From Emticicia aquatica (lineage in GTDB: Bacteria; Bacteroidota; Bacteroidia; Cytophagales; Spirosomataceae): a DNA stretch of 64,000 nt. Positions 53,709 to 61,565 of this stretch are shown in pieces. The position numbers and the translations under genes were made by a program. The number at the start of each line of letters is the position of its first letter. Within the stretch, counting starts at the first letter, position 1. The stretch spans positions 124,001 to 188,000 of the forward strand of contig NZ_CAKLPY010000003.1 of assembly GCF_923079645.1 (NCBI RefSeq). Direction: 5' to 3'. The notes under the pieces are model-generated. The model was not told the origin of the DNA and did no database searches. It worked only from the letters and a program-made list of their open reading frames with translations.

Positions 53709-56171
53709 TTATTTTTTAAGAATCGTCATTGTTGCAGAAATACGGCTGCTTTTTTCATCTTTTGATTTCATGAAAAGTAGTTCGTTCAATTCGCCTTTTG
53801 CCCATTTATCAATCATATTGTCATAAAAATGGCTCGCTGGGTTTCCAGATTGGCCACCTGGATAAAGCCCATAAGCTTTTGGCCAGCCTTTATCAAGTTG
53901 TACAACCATTCTCCAAGAAGGGCCGTTTAGTTCGGTAGTTGCATTCACAATGCCAGAGCCTCCTCCATTAGGAATATCTTGGCGACCAAAACCTGCAAGA
54001 CGACCTAAGTGATTGATGTCAGTACTTTTTACGTTTGTCCAAGCCCAAGTTGAAGCATTCATTGGCCCAAATTTCTTTGTTAATGAATCAATCGATGCTT
54101 GAAAACTGCTTTTTACGATGTCTTGCATCGTTTCATGTTTGTCTTTGGTTGTGGTATTATCAAACCATTGGGCAGTTGGTTGTTTGACAATCAATTCCCA
54201 AGTTCGGTCACGTGATGGATAATTCATTGGTGATTTGTCATTTTTCATTGAGAAATCATCTTCCCAAATTGCATAACGGATTTCTCTCACCCAACGCTCA
54301 AAAATTGTTGCTCCTATTTCATTGGCATCGTTTTTCATATTCCATTTTGCCAAAGTTTGGTAAGCACTGCTATTTTTGAGAGAAGCATCAGTGTTTAATA
54401 TTTTGATTAATTCGGGCAAAATACGTCTTGCTTCTACGTTGAAATTATCATTTTGGAGCATTCTCAAGCTATCAATTGTTGCTTTTTGCATTTTCTCTAA
54501 GCGTTCATTGATACGAATAGCTCGTTCACTTGGAGCAAATTTCCAACCTAAATAATAAGGATAAGTTGGGTCAGCCGAAAATTGATTAGCCGAACTGACA
54601 AAACCTCTCGAAGGGTTTTTTACAGTCGGATTTTGCTCAGTTGGAATCCAACCTTGCCAATCATGGGCAGGATTTGAGCCGTCCATAATAAACTTTCCTT
54701 GTTCTTTCCATTTCAAAGGTAACTTCCCGTTAGGAGTAATAGCAATGTCATTGGAGTTACTCGCAAAAATAAAATTTTGAGCGGGAGCTATATAATAAGT
54801 AAGTGCTTTGCGGTAATCGTCGTAATTTTTTGCACGATTCAAATAATAAAAAGCCATCAAATCGGTGCCATCTTTTTCGAGAGCCACCCAACGCATGGCG
54901 TGACTAACTGGTACGTTTTGATTAAGGTTTTTTTCTGAAGCAATGTTATACACAATCGGTCCGTGATGGGTGCTGTAAACAGTATCTTTTAGTGGCTCTT
55001 TCTTACCTTTAACCACAAATTCTTCTACTCGCATAGTGGTTGGTTTCCATGCACCATTATACCAATATTCCTTTTTGGAGTTATTTTTAAACTTAATTTG
55101 GTAAAAATCCATCACGTCAGAGCCAACGTTGGTCACTCCCCAAGCGACATCTTTATTAAATCCAATGACAACTCCAGGAGCTCCAGGTAAACATGCTCCA
55201 TAGACATTCATGGTTGGCGTAGAAAGTTGCATTTGATACCAAATTGAAGGTAAGGTAAGTTGTAAATGTGGGTCATTGGCTAAAATTGGCAGACCTGTAG
55301 CCGATTTCTCACCACCAACTGCCCAGTTATTACTGCCAATTTCGGGCGAATGAGAAGGTATATTAAATGCAACTGATTCGCTTGTTGAAAGATTGGCCGT
55401 TATTTGTGCAGGTGTTTGTGGAACTGACACAGGAGTAAAATTCCACTTAGTACCAGTCGGAATAATTGGCGACTCATTGCTTGGATAATCGGGAAATAAA
55501 TCTTTCACCACATCCATTCCATATTTTGAAAGGGCGTTAGTCATCCGAAAATCATCACTGCCGCCGTTCAAAACATTTCGCATATTCATCATCATCAATA
55601 TGGTTTTGTAAGGCGACCATTCTTCAGGCTGATAACCAATAATTTTGTATTCAACAGGCAAGTCTTTGTATTTTAATTGCTTGATATAAGCATTTACACC
55701 TGCAGAATAAGCGTTCAAAACTTCGTCAAAAATTTTGTTAGTTTTGCCATTTTCATATACTTTTTTTGCTGCATCAGCCATTCCCATACGGCGGTTGTAA
55801 CGGTCAAGTTCCAAAGCTCGTTCGCCAACAACTTCACTCAATCGGCCTGATGCTGCGAGCGTGTAAAATTCCATTTGCCACAGGCGGTCACGAGCAACCA
55901 AATATCCTTGTGCAAAATAAACATCATGGTCATTTTTGGCAAAAACATGCGGAACACGGTTGTCGTCAAAAACAATATTTACTTCGTCATTGACACCTTC
56001 CAATTGGAGATTAGCAGGAGGAAGCGTAGTTTTGTCTTCTCCATTTTGCCAGAAACCCTCGAATGGACTAAACAAACGTCCGAGTGCTGGAATTGAACCC
56101 AAAGGCCCATTAAGTAGGAGAGTCAAGCCAAGAGCAGCTATGAGACTCACAATAAATTTAACAAATTTCAT
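53709..56171 (-). CDS. penicillin acylase-family Ntn hydrolase
   Basis: An 820-residue exported protein with an N-terminal hydrophobic segment (FVKFIVSLIAALGLTLLL). The A-chain motif DNRVPHVFAKNDHDVYFAQGYLVARDRLWQME (split) is followed by the autoprocessing site with nucleophile Ser280 in GSNNWAVGG, and the downstream NDPHLQLTLPSIWYQ and GVTNVGSDVMDFYQ. The enzyme cleaves itself to alpha and beta chains and hydrolyses amides in the periplasm; quorum-quenching acyl-homoserine lactone acylases share this fold. Substrate unknown. It leads a two-gene operon with the small membrane gene at 53341. Confidence 0.92.
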   Translation of the reverse strand: MKFVKFIVSLIAALGLTLLLNGPLGSIPALGRLFSPFEGFWQNGEDKTTLPPANLQLEGVNDEVNIVFDDNRVPHVFAKNDHDVYFAQGYLVARDRLWQMEFYTLAASGRLSEVVGERALELDRYNRRMGMADAAKKVYENGKTNKIFDEVLNAYSAGVNAYIKQLKYKDLPVEYKIIGYQPEEWSPYKTILMMMNMRNVLNGGSDDFRMTNALSKYGMDVVKDLFPDYPSNESPIIPTGTKWNFTPVSVPQTPAQITANLSTSESVAFNIPSHSPEIGSNNWAVGGEKSATGLPILANDPHLQLTLPSIWYQMQLSTPTMNVYGACLPGAPGVVIGFNKDVAWGVTNVGSDVMDFYQIKFKNNSKKEYWYNGAWKPTTMRVEEFVVKGKKEPLKDTVYSTHHGPIVYNIASEKNLNQNVPVSHAMRWVALEKDGTDLMAFYYLNRAKNYDDYRKALTYYIAPAQNFIFASNSNDIAITPNGKLPLKWKEQGKFIMDGSNPAHDWQGWIPTEQNPTVKNPSRGFVSSANQFSADPTYPYYLGWKFAPSERAIRINERLEKMQKATIDSLRMLQNDNFNVEARRILPELIKILNTDASLKNSSAYQTLAKWNMKNDANEIGATIFERWVREIRYAIWEDDFSMKNDKSPMNYPSRDRTWELIVKQPTAQWFDNTTTKDKHETMQDIVKSSFQASIDSLTKKFGPMNASTWAWTNVKSTDINHLGRLAGFGRQDIPNGGGSGIVNATTELNGPSWRMVVQLDKGWPKAYGLYPGGQSGNPASHFYDNMIDKWAKGELNELLFMKSKDEKSSRISATMTILKK

Positions 56172-56300
56172 TAGTTTTGGTTAGATGTTTGAAGTTTAAG
56201 AACTACGAAAGTAGAAAAAAAGTGTGAATGTTTTATTATTTCGTGAGTTTTTAGGATTTTATTGTGAAGAGCAAGTGTTGTATTAAAAATGATTATCAAA

Positions 56301-56798
56301 ATGAATAAACTATATTTCTTGATTTTACTTATGTTTTCTTCGAAAATAACAAATGCTCAAGTGAAAAGTAAAGCTTTTGATAGCTTACTCAATGTAATGG
56401 TTACAAAAGCTGTTCCGCTGGTTGGCTGTGAAGATATTAAAAAAATGAAAAATATAGTTCTGCTCGATACCCGTGAAAAACGTGAATATGAAGTGAGCCA
56501 TTTAAAAGATGCGAAATGGATTGGTTTTGAAACTTTTAACCTAAAAAACGTTGCCTCCGTTCCGAAAGATGCAAATATTGTTGTTTATTGCTCGATTGGT
56601 GTCAGAAGTGGAAAAATAGGCGAAAAACTCATGCAAGCAGGTTTTAAAAACGTACATAATTTTTATGGAAGTATTTTTGAATGGGTCAATCAAGGAAATC
56701 CAGTATATGATATGGCAGGAAAACCAACCAACAAAATACATGGCTATAACTGGAAATGGGGCGTTTGGTGCAATAAAGGTGAGAAAGTCTATGAATAA
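56301..56798 (+). CDS. exported rhodanese-like protein
   Basis: About 165 residues. The signal peptide (NKLYFLILLMFSSKITNAQ) is followed by a rhodanese domain (about 35-140) with DTREKREYEVSHLKDAKWIGFETF and the catalytic Cys loop VVYCSIGVRSGKIGEKL. A Cys in the active loop means sulfurtransferase activity is possible. It acts in the periplasm; the tail (IHGYNWKWGVWCNKGEKVYE) is typical of this phylum. Confidence 0.85.
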   Translation: MNKLYFLILLMFSSKITNAQVKSKAFDSLLNVMVTKAVPLVGCEDIKKMKNIVLLDTREKREYEVSHLKDAKWIGFETFNLKNVASVPKDANIVVYCSIGVRSGKIGEKLMQAGFKNVHNFYGSIFEWVNQGNPVYDMAGKPTNKIHGYNWKWGVWCNKGEKVYE

Positions 56799-56893
56799 TG
56801 TTTTATTTGGAATTCCGCTTTTTACCCTAAAGTTTCATAAAAAAGTATTTTTCTGCGGAAAATTTAGTTGTTTTGCAGGAAAATCAAGAAATT

Positions 56894-57484
56894 ATGCTCA
56901 ATGACCAATATTGGAGTGAACGTTATCAAAGTAATCAAACCCGCTGGGATATTGGGCAAGTTGCTCTAGCACTGAAACAATATTTTGACCAATTAATCGA
57001 TAAAAATATTGCCATTCTGATTCCTGGCTGTGGCAATGCCCACGAAGCAGCTTATCTTCTACAACAAGGTTTTACCAATGTTACGTTGATTGATATTTCA
57101 GAAATATTAGTAAAAACACTCCAAGAAAAATTTACAAACTATATCGAAAAAGGCTTTTGTCGTGTTATTCATCAAGATTTTTTTACTCATTCAAATAGAT
57201 ACGATTTAATTATAGAACAAACTTTTTTCTGTGCCATTGACCCAACGTTGAGGACTTCTTATGCAATTAAAATGAACGAATTGCTGAAGCCGAACGGAAA
57301 ATTAGTTGGACTGCTGTTCGATTGTGATTTTGTTGGAGGGCCACCTTTTGGCGGTTCAAAAGAAGTGTATGAAGCTTTTTTTAAACCTTATTTTCGATTC
57401 AAAATTTTTGAAAAATGCACTAATTCTATTACTCCACGAGCAGGAAATGAGTTATTTATAAATTTACAAAGCCTAAAAAACTAA
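56894..57484 (+). CDS. SAM-dependent methyltransferase, TPMT family
   Basis: About 196 residues from ATG 56894; the longer frame starts with TTG at 56873. The thiopurine methyltransferase-type fold is shown by YWSERYQSNQTRWDIGQVALAL, then NIAILIPGCGNAHEAAYL and NVTLIDIS (SAM-binding strands), and DLIIEQTFFCAIDPTLR. LLFDCDFVGGPPFGGSKEVY follows. It probably methylates a thiol or similar small molecule. Same strand as the thioesterase gene 22 bp away. Confidence 0.85.
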   Translation: MLNDQYWSERYQSNQTRWDIGQVALALKQYFDQLIDKNIAILIPGCGNAHEAAYLLQQGFTNVTLIDISEILVKTLQEKFTNYIEKGFCRVIHQDFFTHSNRYDLIIEQTFFCAIDPTLRTSYAIKMNELLKPNGKLVGLLFDCDFVGGPPFGGSKEVYEAFFKPYFRFKIFEKCTNSITPRAGNELFINLQSLKN

Positions 57485-57506
57485 ATTTCATCAATAAAAT
57501 AGTTAT

Positions 57507-58022
57507 ATGCCAAAACCAAAGAAAGCCAAAGAATCACTGACAGTAATGACTGAAATGGTTTTCCCGAATGATACCAACACACTTGGAAATTTGATGGGAG
57601 GAAACCTAATGCGATTGTTGGACATAGCGGGAGCGATTGCTGCTCAAAAACATTGTAATCGAATTGTAGTAACGGCGTCGGTTGATAATGTACAATTCAA
57701 AGAAGCCATTCCGCTTGGGAGTGTGGTTACGCTACAAGCAAAAGTAACACGTGCGTTCAATTCTTCCTTGGAAGTTGTAGTTGAAGTTTGGGCCGAAAAT
57801 ATTCCCGCAGGAACAAAAATCCATACCAATAAAGCATTTTTGACTTTCGTAGCCGTTGACCAAACAGGTCGTCCAATTGAAGTGCCACCAGTTGAACCAG
57901 AAACCGACGAAGAAAAAGAGTTTTTTGATGGAGCTTTGCGTCGCCGTCAATTAAGATTAGTACTTGCGGGAAGAATGAAGCCTTCGGAAGCTGTTGAACT
58001 AAGAGAAATATTTATGGTTTGA
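57507..58022 (+). CDS. acyl-CoA thioesterase (hotdog fold, YciA/BFIT type)
   Basis: A 171-residue hotdog-fold enzyme. TEMVFPNDTNTLGNLMGGNLMRLLDIAGAIAAQKHC (split) and RIVVTASVDNVQFKEAIPLGSVVTL show the catalytic Asp and Asn/Gly turn. SLEVVVEVWAENIPAGTKIHTNKAFLTFVAVDQTGRP follows. The C-terminal tail (RRRQLRLVLAG) is family-typical. It hydrolyses acyl-CoA. Likely cotranscribed with the methyltransferase gene. Confidence 0.9.
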   Translation: MPKPKKAKESLTVMTEMVFPNDTNTLGNLMGGNLMRLLDIAGAIAAQKHCNRIVVTASVDNVQFKEAIPLGSVVTLQAKVTRAFNSSLEVVVEVWAENIPAGTKIHTNKAFLTFVAVDQTGRPIEVPPVEPETDEEKEFFDGALRRRQLRLVLAGRMKPSEAVELREIFMV

Positions 58023-58046
58023 AAAGCGATTAAAGAGATTATAAAG

Positions 58047-58075
58047 AAAAAAGACGAGTATTACTCGTCTTTTTT
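58047..58075 (+). terminator. terminator after the thioesterase gene
   Basis: Palindromic AAGACGAGTA-T-TACTCGTCTT (58051-58071), extended by flanking A and T runs, with T6 on the plus strand; A6 before it makes it usable in the other direction too. It is 28 bp after the thioesterase stop. Confidence 0.8.
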
Positions 58076-58101
58076 GCATTTTAAACCTTAAAATTGCAAT
58101 T

Positions 58102-58404
58102 TTACCAAGAGCCGTGACGTTTATCACGGCGGTCTTCTTTTCTGTCACGGATGTCTTCTGCTTTATCTTTTCGATTTTCTTTTCTATCTCTCACATCTTC
58201 CTTTGCATCTCTGACGTCTTCTTTTCTGTCACGAATATCTTCCAGATGGTCTTTACGTCCACCATCATGGCGTGCATCTCTGATGTCCTCTTTTCTGTCA
58301 CGAATATCTTCACGACGGTCACGGCGAACCTGAGCGTTAGAATCAAGTGTTGATAAGGCTGTTATTACAAGAGCAAATCCGAATAATTTGAGAGTAGTTT
58401 TCAT
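58102..58404 (-). CDS. exported highly charged repeat protein
   Basis: A 100-residue protein. The signal peptide (KTTLKLFGFALVITALSTLDSNAQ) is followed by about 75 residues made almost only of Arg, Lys, Asp and Glu in short repeats of the form E-D-I-R-D-R-K or K-E-D-V-R-D (eight or nine units). It probably forms one long charged helix or coiled coil outside the cytoplasm. The DNA repeats too (TTTTCTGTCACGAATATCTTC occurs twice). It is a minus-strand gene next to the tRNA. Function unknown. Confidence 0.7.
   Translation of the reverse strand: MKTTLKLFGFALVITALSTLDSNAQVRRDRREDIRDRKEDIRDARHDGGRKDHLEDIRDRKEDVRDAKEDVRDRKENRKDKAEDIRDRKEDRRDKRHGSW
58219..58315. repeat. short tandem-like DNA repeats inside the charged-protein gene
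   Basis: The segment TTTTCTGTCACGAATATCTTC is found near 58222 and again near 58290, and partial copies of TCTTTTCTGTCACG occur nearby. They follow from the repeated E-D-I-R-D-R-K protein units, and recombination between copies could change repeat number. Confidence 0.6.
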
Positions 58405-58516
58405 GGCTAATTTTGTTTTATATTGATTAGTTTTTCACTGCTTTATGTCGGTTTGATACAGAAGAATAGAAAAGGTTTAAAACGATGAAGATTTTTTTGT
58501 AAATTTGCAAAATAAT

Positions 58517-58591
58517 GTTCCCGTAGTTCAATGGATAGAATTTTAGATTCCGGTTCTGACGATGGGGGTTCGAATCCCTTCGGGAACACCA
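58517..58591 (+). tRNA. tRNA-Arg (anticodon CCG)
   Basis: A complete cloverleaf was read: acceptor stem GTTCCCG / CGGGAAC, D-arm GTTC-AATGGATA-GAAT, anticodon stem TTAGA / TCTGA with loop TTCCGGT (anticodon CCG), T-arm GGGGG-TTCGAAT-CCCTT, discriminator A and an encoded CCA end (58589-58591). It is a normal 72-nt tRNA plus CCA. Its 3' end is the probable integration site of the element that fills the rest of the window. Confidence 0.96.
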
Positions 58592-58614
58592 CTAAATACT
58601 TATTTTTTAGTTTA

Positions 58615-58646
58615 AATGCCTGATAGTCAATATGTTATCAGGCATT
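58615..58646 (+). terminator. terminator downstream of tRNA-Arg
   Basis: A perfect 11-bp stem (58615-58625 / 58636-58646) with a 10-nt loop, followed by TTTGTTTATT, 24 bp after the tRNA. Confidence 0.75.
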
Positions 58647-58665
58647 TTTGTTTATTGATTTAGAC

Positions 58666-58686
58666 TAGGGGTCGGATTAGGGGTCG
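58666..58686. repeat. two direct copies of TAGGGGTCG, 12-bp period
   Basis: TAGGGGTCG at 58666-58674 and 58678-58686, spaced one helical turn apart, 75 bp past the tRNA. The position and phasing suit arm-type binding sites of an integrase or excisionase. Confidence 0.55.
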
Positions 58687-58826
58687 TTATGTGTAATTTG
58701 TGAATAAAACTTTTACTTTCTGAAAAATATTTTTGTAGTTCTTTATAAATAAAAGAACACTATTATTAAAAATATAATATCTAAAACGAGTTCGATTATT
58801 TCATATTTTTTAATTTTCATTTTTTG

Positions 58827-58848
58827 GTAAAGTTTTAGTAAGATTTTA
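58827..58848. repeat. two 11-bp repeats, inverted copies of the rep-upstream repeats
   Basis: GTAAAGTTTTA at 58827-58837 and GTAAGATTTTA at 58838-58848. The second contains GTAAGATTTT, the exact reverse complement of the third 10-bp repeat upstream of rep (60670-60679); the first differs from the reverse complement of the other two by one base. Confidence 0.6.
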
Positions 58849-58854
58849 GTTATT

Positions 58855-59280
58855 TTATTCATCTAAATTCATGTTAAAGAAACCATTTTCATTTACTCCA
58901 AACTCCCAAACACTTTTGTTTTTTCCAAACTCAAAATTCTTATTAACCAAAGATTTTATTCTTTCATCGTTAGCAATACTCATTTTCAATAAAGTTTCAG
59001 TATTTACTGTTGTCAAATCTCTTTTGGCTAATTCGTCTTTAATTCGTTGGGATAACTCTAAATAACCGTTCAATCTGTTTTGTAAATCAAAACCAAAGGA
59101 TTTTACAATGCTGTTGGTTTTGAGCGTTTTACCTTCTTGCACTGCATTTCTTGTTTTTACTTCTTTATTCCATTCGAGTAATGTTTGTTTTGAAGTGTGC
59201 AGCTCTTTTGCTATGAAGTCAAAACTTTTGCCCTCTATTCTTAATTCAATGAATTTTTCAATTTGGTTTTCCTGTTTCAT
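58855..59280 (-). CDS. small HTH-like protein of the mobile element
   Basis: A 141-residue soluble protein. The N-terminal ~45 residues form a likely homeodomain-type helix-turn-helix (IELRIEGKSFDFIAKELHTSKQTLLEWNKE), as in terminase small subunits or transposase-like HTH_23 proteins. The remainder is helical (LNGYLELSQRIKDELAKRDL, LLKMSIANDERIKSLVN). It starts 13 bp after the rep stop and is probably translated from the same transcript. Role unclear. Confidence 0.6.
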   Translation of the reverse strand: MKQENQIEKFIELRIEGKSFDFIAKELHTSKQTLLEWNKEVKTRNAVQEGKTLKTNSIVKSFGFDLQNRLNGYLELSQRIKDELAKRDLTTVNTETLLKMSIANDERIKSLVNKNFEFGKNKSVWEFGVNENGFFNMNLDE

Positions 59281-59293
59281 TTTTTGTTAATTT

Positions 59294-60556
59294 TTATTGA
59301 AAAATACTAAACCCCGTTTCACTCCAAAAACTCAAAACTTTCTTTTGGTCTTCATTTAGTACTACAAAGTCAATAGTAAACAATGAAGGTTTATTTTTCA
59401 ATATTTTACGCCTTAGATTATTACGGGGGTTGCTCTCATCGTTGCGGAGGTTATGAGAAACAAAGTAAGATTCGTTTTTGGTAGTTCGTCTTTTGTTCTT
59501 TCTTCGTGTAGCCGACAACTCATTTATAAGTTCGGGGTTTTGTTCAATGGTTTTTTCTGATAGGAATTTAGACCCCCGTCTTTGTTGATTAATTAGGTGT
59601 CCGAAACTTACATTATACTTAAAATGTAAATCTCGGACATTTGCCTTTTTTACGGTCGTTATTTCCTCCTCCGAAACTTGGTAAATTTCGGACAACACAA
59701 AACACTTAAATTCTATTCTATCAGAAACAATCTTTACGAAGTTTTCGCCCGTTCGGTATTTATCTAAAACCTTCAAAAAACTTTCTTTCAATCTTTGGAG
59801 TTCTTTTTGTTGGTTTGCGGTTCGGTTGTCAGTTATCCAAGTTTTAGGGTTTTGCCCTCGGAGGTAAATATCTCGTTCGGTGGCGTTCAAATCTTTGAGG
59901 TTTATACTTTCCTCATCGAAGAGTATCTCATCAAAATACGCCTTCAATACGCCCCCAAACTTTGCATAAATACCGTCATTGAGTAGGTCAGCTAAAACAG
60001 ATACCTCTATGCCTTTGGTCTTAAAAAACTGCATTTTCAAAACCTTCAATTCAAATCTCAAAATATTGGCTACTTGGTGGTATTGTAAACCCTTATCATA
60101 AATTTTAATTATAAACTGACTCCGTTTGCATTGATAATAAATTTTACCCTCTTCAATCTCTCTCGTAAATGGCTCGCCCTTGTGTGTTATTAGGCTGTTT
60201 AATAATATCTTTGGCTCGAATGGTAAAACTACATTAACGCCAAATTCTAAGTTATTTAAACGGCTGTTTTGGAGGTCAATTTCAAACTTTTTCGATAACT
60301 CATTGATAACCTCATGCACTTGTGTTTTCGTAAAATCGTTATGATTATGCAACCCGTTGTTTTCGTATTTATGGATACTGCCAGTTAGACGAACGTTTGT
60401 GTTTTTTATTGAGAAAGTAAGACCAAAATAGTTTGTTTGCTGTGTCAGTACTTCACCGTTTTTGCTGCCAATTATCCAACCATCTTGTAAATATTTGTTA
60501 TTCTCTAAATCGGTGGAGGAAACCGCCAAATTTAGAATTTTAATATAGTCTATCAT
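59294..60556 (-). CDS. phage/plasmid-type replication initiation protein (Rep)
   Basis: A 420-residue protein. Segments in order: GSIHKYENNG (59-68), LNNLEFGVNVVLPF (about 100-113), then QFIIKIYDKGLQY (148-159) and ILRFELKVLK (165-174). This matches the pattern of rolling-circle-type Rep proteins (phage CRI/Rep_trans group), in which an initiator with K-x-Y-D-K and R-x-E motifs nicks the origin. The C-terminal ~170 residues are basic and end in ENPRNNLRRKILKN-like segments. A hairpin and three iteron-like repeats lie just upstream (60613-60679). A conjugative or filamentous-phage relative is possible. Confidence 0.6.
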   Translation of the reverse strand: MIDYIKILNLAVSSTDLENNKYLQDGWIIGSKNGEVLTQQTNYFGLTFSIKNTNVRLTGSIHKYENNGLHNHNDFTKTQVHEVINELSKKFEIDLQNSRLNNLEFGVNVVLPFEPKILLNSLITHKGEPFTREIEEGKIYYQCKRSQFIIKIYDKGLQYHQVANILRFELKVLKMQFFKTKGIEVSVLADLLNDGIYAKFGGVLKAYFDEILFDEESINLKDLNATERDIYLRGQNPKTWITDNRTANQQKELQRLKESFLKVLDKYRTGENFVKIVSDRIEFKCFVLSEIYQVSEEEITTVKKANVRDLHFKYNVSFGHLINQQRRGSKFLSEKTIEQNPELINELSATRRKNKRRTTKNESYFVSHNLRNDESNPRNNLRRKILKNKPSLFTIDFVVLNEDQKKVLSFWSETGFSIFQ

Positions 60557-60573
60557 TATTTTTGTTATTTTTG
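60557..60573 (+). promoter_or_regulatory. two TATTTTTG motifs antisense to the rep start
   Basis: TATTTTTG occurs at 60557-60564 and 60566-60573 on the plus strand; both fit TAnnTTTG exactly. No spaced -33 TTG was seen. Read on the minus strand the same bases give the A-rich leader right before the rep ATG, which is the simpler explanation; an antisense promoter is only possible. Confidence 0.3.
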
Positions 60574-60612
60574 TGTATTAATCAAATCGCCTTTGGCTGT
60601 TTGGTTTGGTCA

Positions 60613-60643
60613 GGGGTGCGGGTGGTTCTGCACCCCCTTTTTT
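60613..60643 (+). terminator. GC-rich hairpin with T6 on the plus strand, upstream of rep
   Basis: GGGGTGC (60613-60619) pairs with GCACCCC (60630-60636), extended inside by a G-T and a G-C pair to about nine pairs with loop GTGGTT. It is followed on the plus strand by CTTTTTT. All genes around are on the minus strand, so as a terminator it would end an antisense RNA. It may instead be a replication-origin hairpin. Confidence 0.6.
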
Positions 60644-60679
60644 ATGACCAAAACCTTACAAAACCTTACAAAATCTTAC
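60613..60679. other. candidate replication origin (hairpin plus three iterons)
   Basis: The GC hairpin at 60613-60636 is followed 13 bp later by AAAACCTTAC (60650-60659), AAAACCTTAC (60660-60669) and AAAATCTTAC (60670-60679), three direct repeats with a 10-bp period. They lie in the 167-bp gap directly upstream of rep. Rolling-circle origins typically have a nick-site hairpin beside a Rep-binding repeat region. The assignment is by pattern and position. Confidence 0.5.
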
Positions 60680-60723
60680 TTTTTGCTCGTTTAAAAGTTT
60701 CAAAACTTCATAAATATTAACAT

Positions 60724-61125
60724 TTACATAAATTTTTTTAGTTCTTCTACAATTTGTGAAGTTGTTAAATACGCCCGATTTGTCCATGTAAGAGTTAACT
60801 CTTGGTTATCGCTCGAAACTTCGGCAACTATCAGCATACGCCATTTTTTACCCTTAATTTGTACCTCTTTGTTTCCGTAAAATTTACGGTCGTGTAAATG
60901 CCTTAAACCTGTAAAGAAAGTATAATTGCCCCCTTTGATTCGCCCCCGTAGTACCTCTTTTGCTCCGTTTAAGATGAGGTCGGGGCGTTGCGTTGGTTCG
61001 ATTTTCAACTCTTTTGGGAGTTTATTAAACCCGATCGGACATTCAATTAATTGATAGTAGCCGTTTTCTTGGAGTTCGTACTTCAATACTTTTTGCTCGG
61101 TGCTGGTTGGTTTGGTCGCTGTCAT
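60724..61125 (-). CDS. hypothetical protein of the mobile element
   Basis: A 133-residue soluble protein with alternating beta strands (KYELQENGYYQLIECP, GGNYTFFTGLRHLHD, EVQIKGKKWRMLIVAEVSSD, LTLTWTNRAYLTTSQIVEELKKF). The start codon overlaps the stop of the HTH gene (ATGA), so translation is coupled. It sits between the excisionase-like gene and rep, where small single-stranded-DNA-binding proteins can be found in related elements, but no such family was recognised. Confidence 0.6.
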   Translation of the reverse strand: MTATKPTSTEQKVLKYELQENGYYQLIECPIGFNKLPKELKIEPTQRPDLILNGAKEVLRGRIKGGNYTFFTGLRHLHDRKFYGNKEVQIKGKKWRMLIVAEVSSDNQELTLTWTNRAYLTTSQIVEELKKFM

Positions 61126-61442
61126 TTTGATTCGCCCCTCCCTGTGCGTTTGTAGCGTAAATTGCGTACCTCTTTTAGGGCGTTCAAAACGTCTGATTTT
61201 TTGTAGCGAACACGGGTGCCAATCTTGATGGTAGGTAATACACCCGATTTACTCCACTGATTGAGCGAAACTAGCGAAATTTGTAAAATCTCGGAGGTCT
61301 GTTTGCGGGTAGGTAATTCGGGGATATTTGCCCCAAAGTCAGCGGGTGGAGGCGTCCACGCCTGAAGGACTGATTGCATTTCTGCACGTACCAATGCCGC
61401 CAATTCTGTTGGGGTCAATGGTGAAAGAATGAGTTGGTTCAT
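61122..61442 (-). CDS. excisionase-like helix-turn-helix protein
   Basis: A 106-residue protein with a MerR/Xis-type winged helix in its middle (LPTRKQTSEILQISLVSLNQW, VLPTIKIGTRVRYKKSDVLNAL), the form of the Bacteroidota HTH_17 family, which includes excisionases (Xis) of mobile elements. The N-terminal ~40 residues are extra. Its overlap with the next gene and place in the element suggest a role in excision or regulation. A neighbouring tyrosine integrase would be expected further right. Confidence 0.75.
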   Translation of the reverse strand: MNQLILSPLTPTELAALVRAEMQSVLQAWTPPPADFGANIPELPTRKQTSEILQISLVSLNQWSKSGVLPTIKIGTRVRYKKSDVLNALKEVRNLRYKRTGRGESK

Positions 61443-61565
61443 GTCGTTTTTATTTAGTTAAAAATTTGACGACACAAATGAATATAAAAAAAAATCGCTC
61501 CGAAAAGAACGATTAAGGTAATAAATTCAACTTGAATACAACTTGAATGAAATATTTGCTAAACT

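Noticed and set aside
58219-58315. CRISPR-like short repeats
   Set aside because: The repeats are coding (E-D-I-R-D units), irregular in spacing and without unique spacers.
58151-58333. Ser/Arg-rich plus-strand frame opposite the charged-protein gene
   Set aside because: It is a shadow of the repeated minus-strand codons; only the minus-strand frame has a signal peptide.
60650-60679. CRISPR or microsatellite reading of the three 10-bp repeats
   Set aside because: Only three copies with no spacers; placement before rep fits iterons better.
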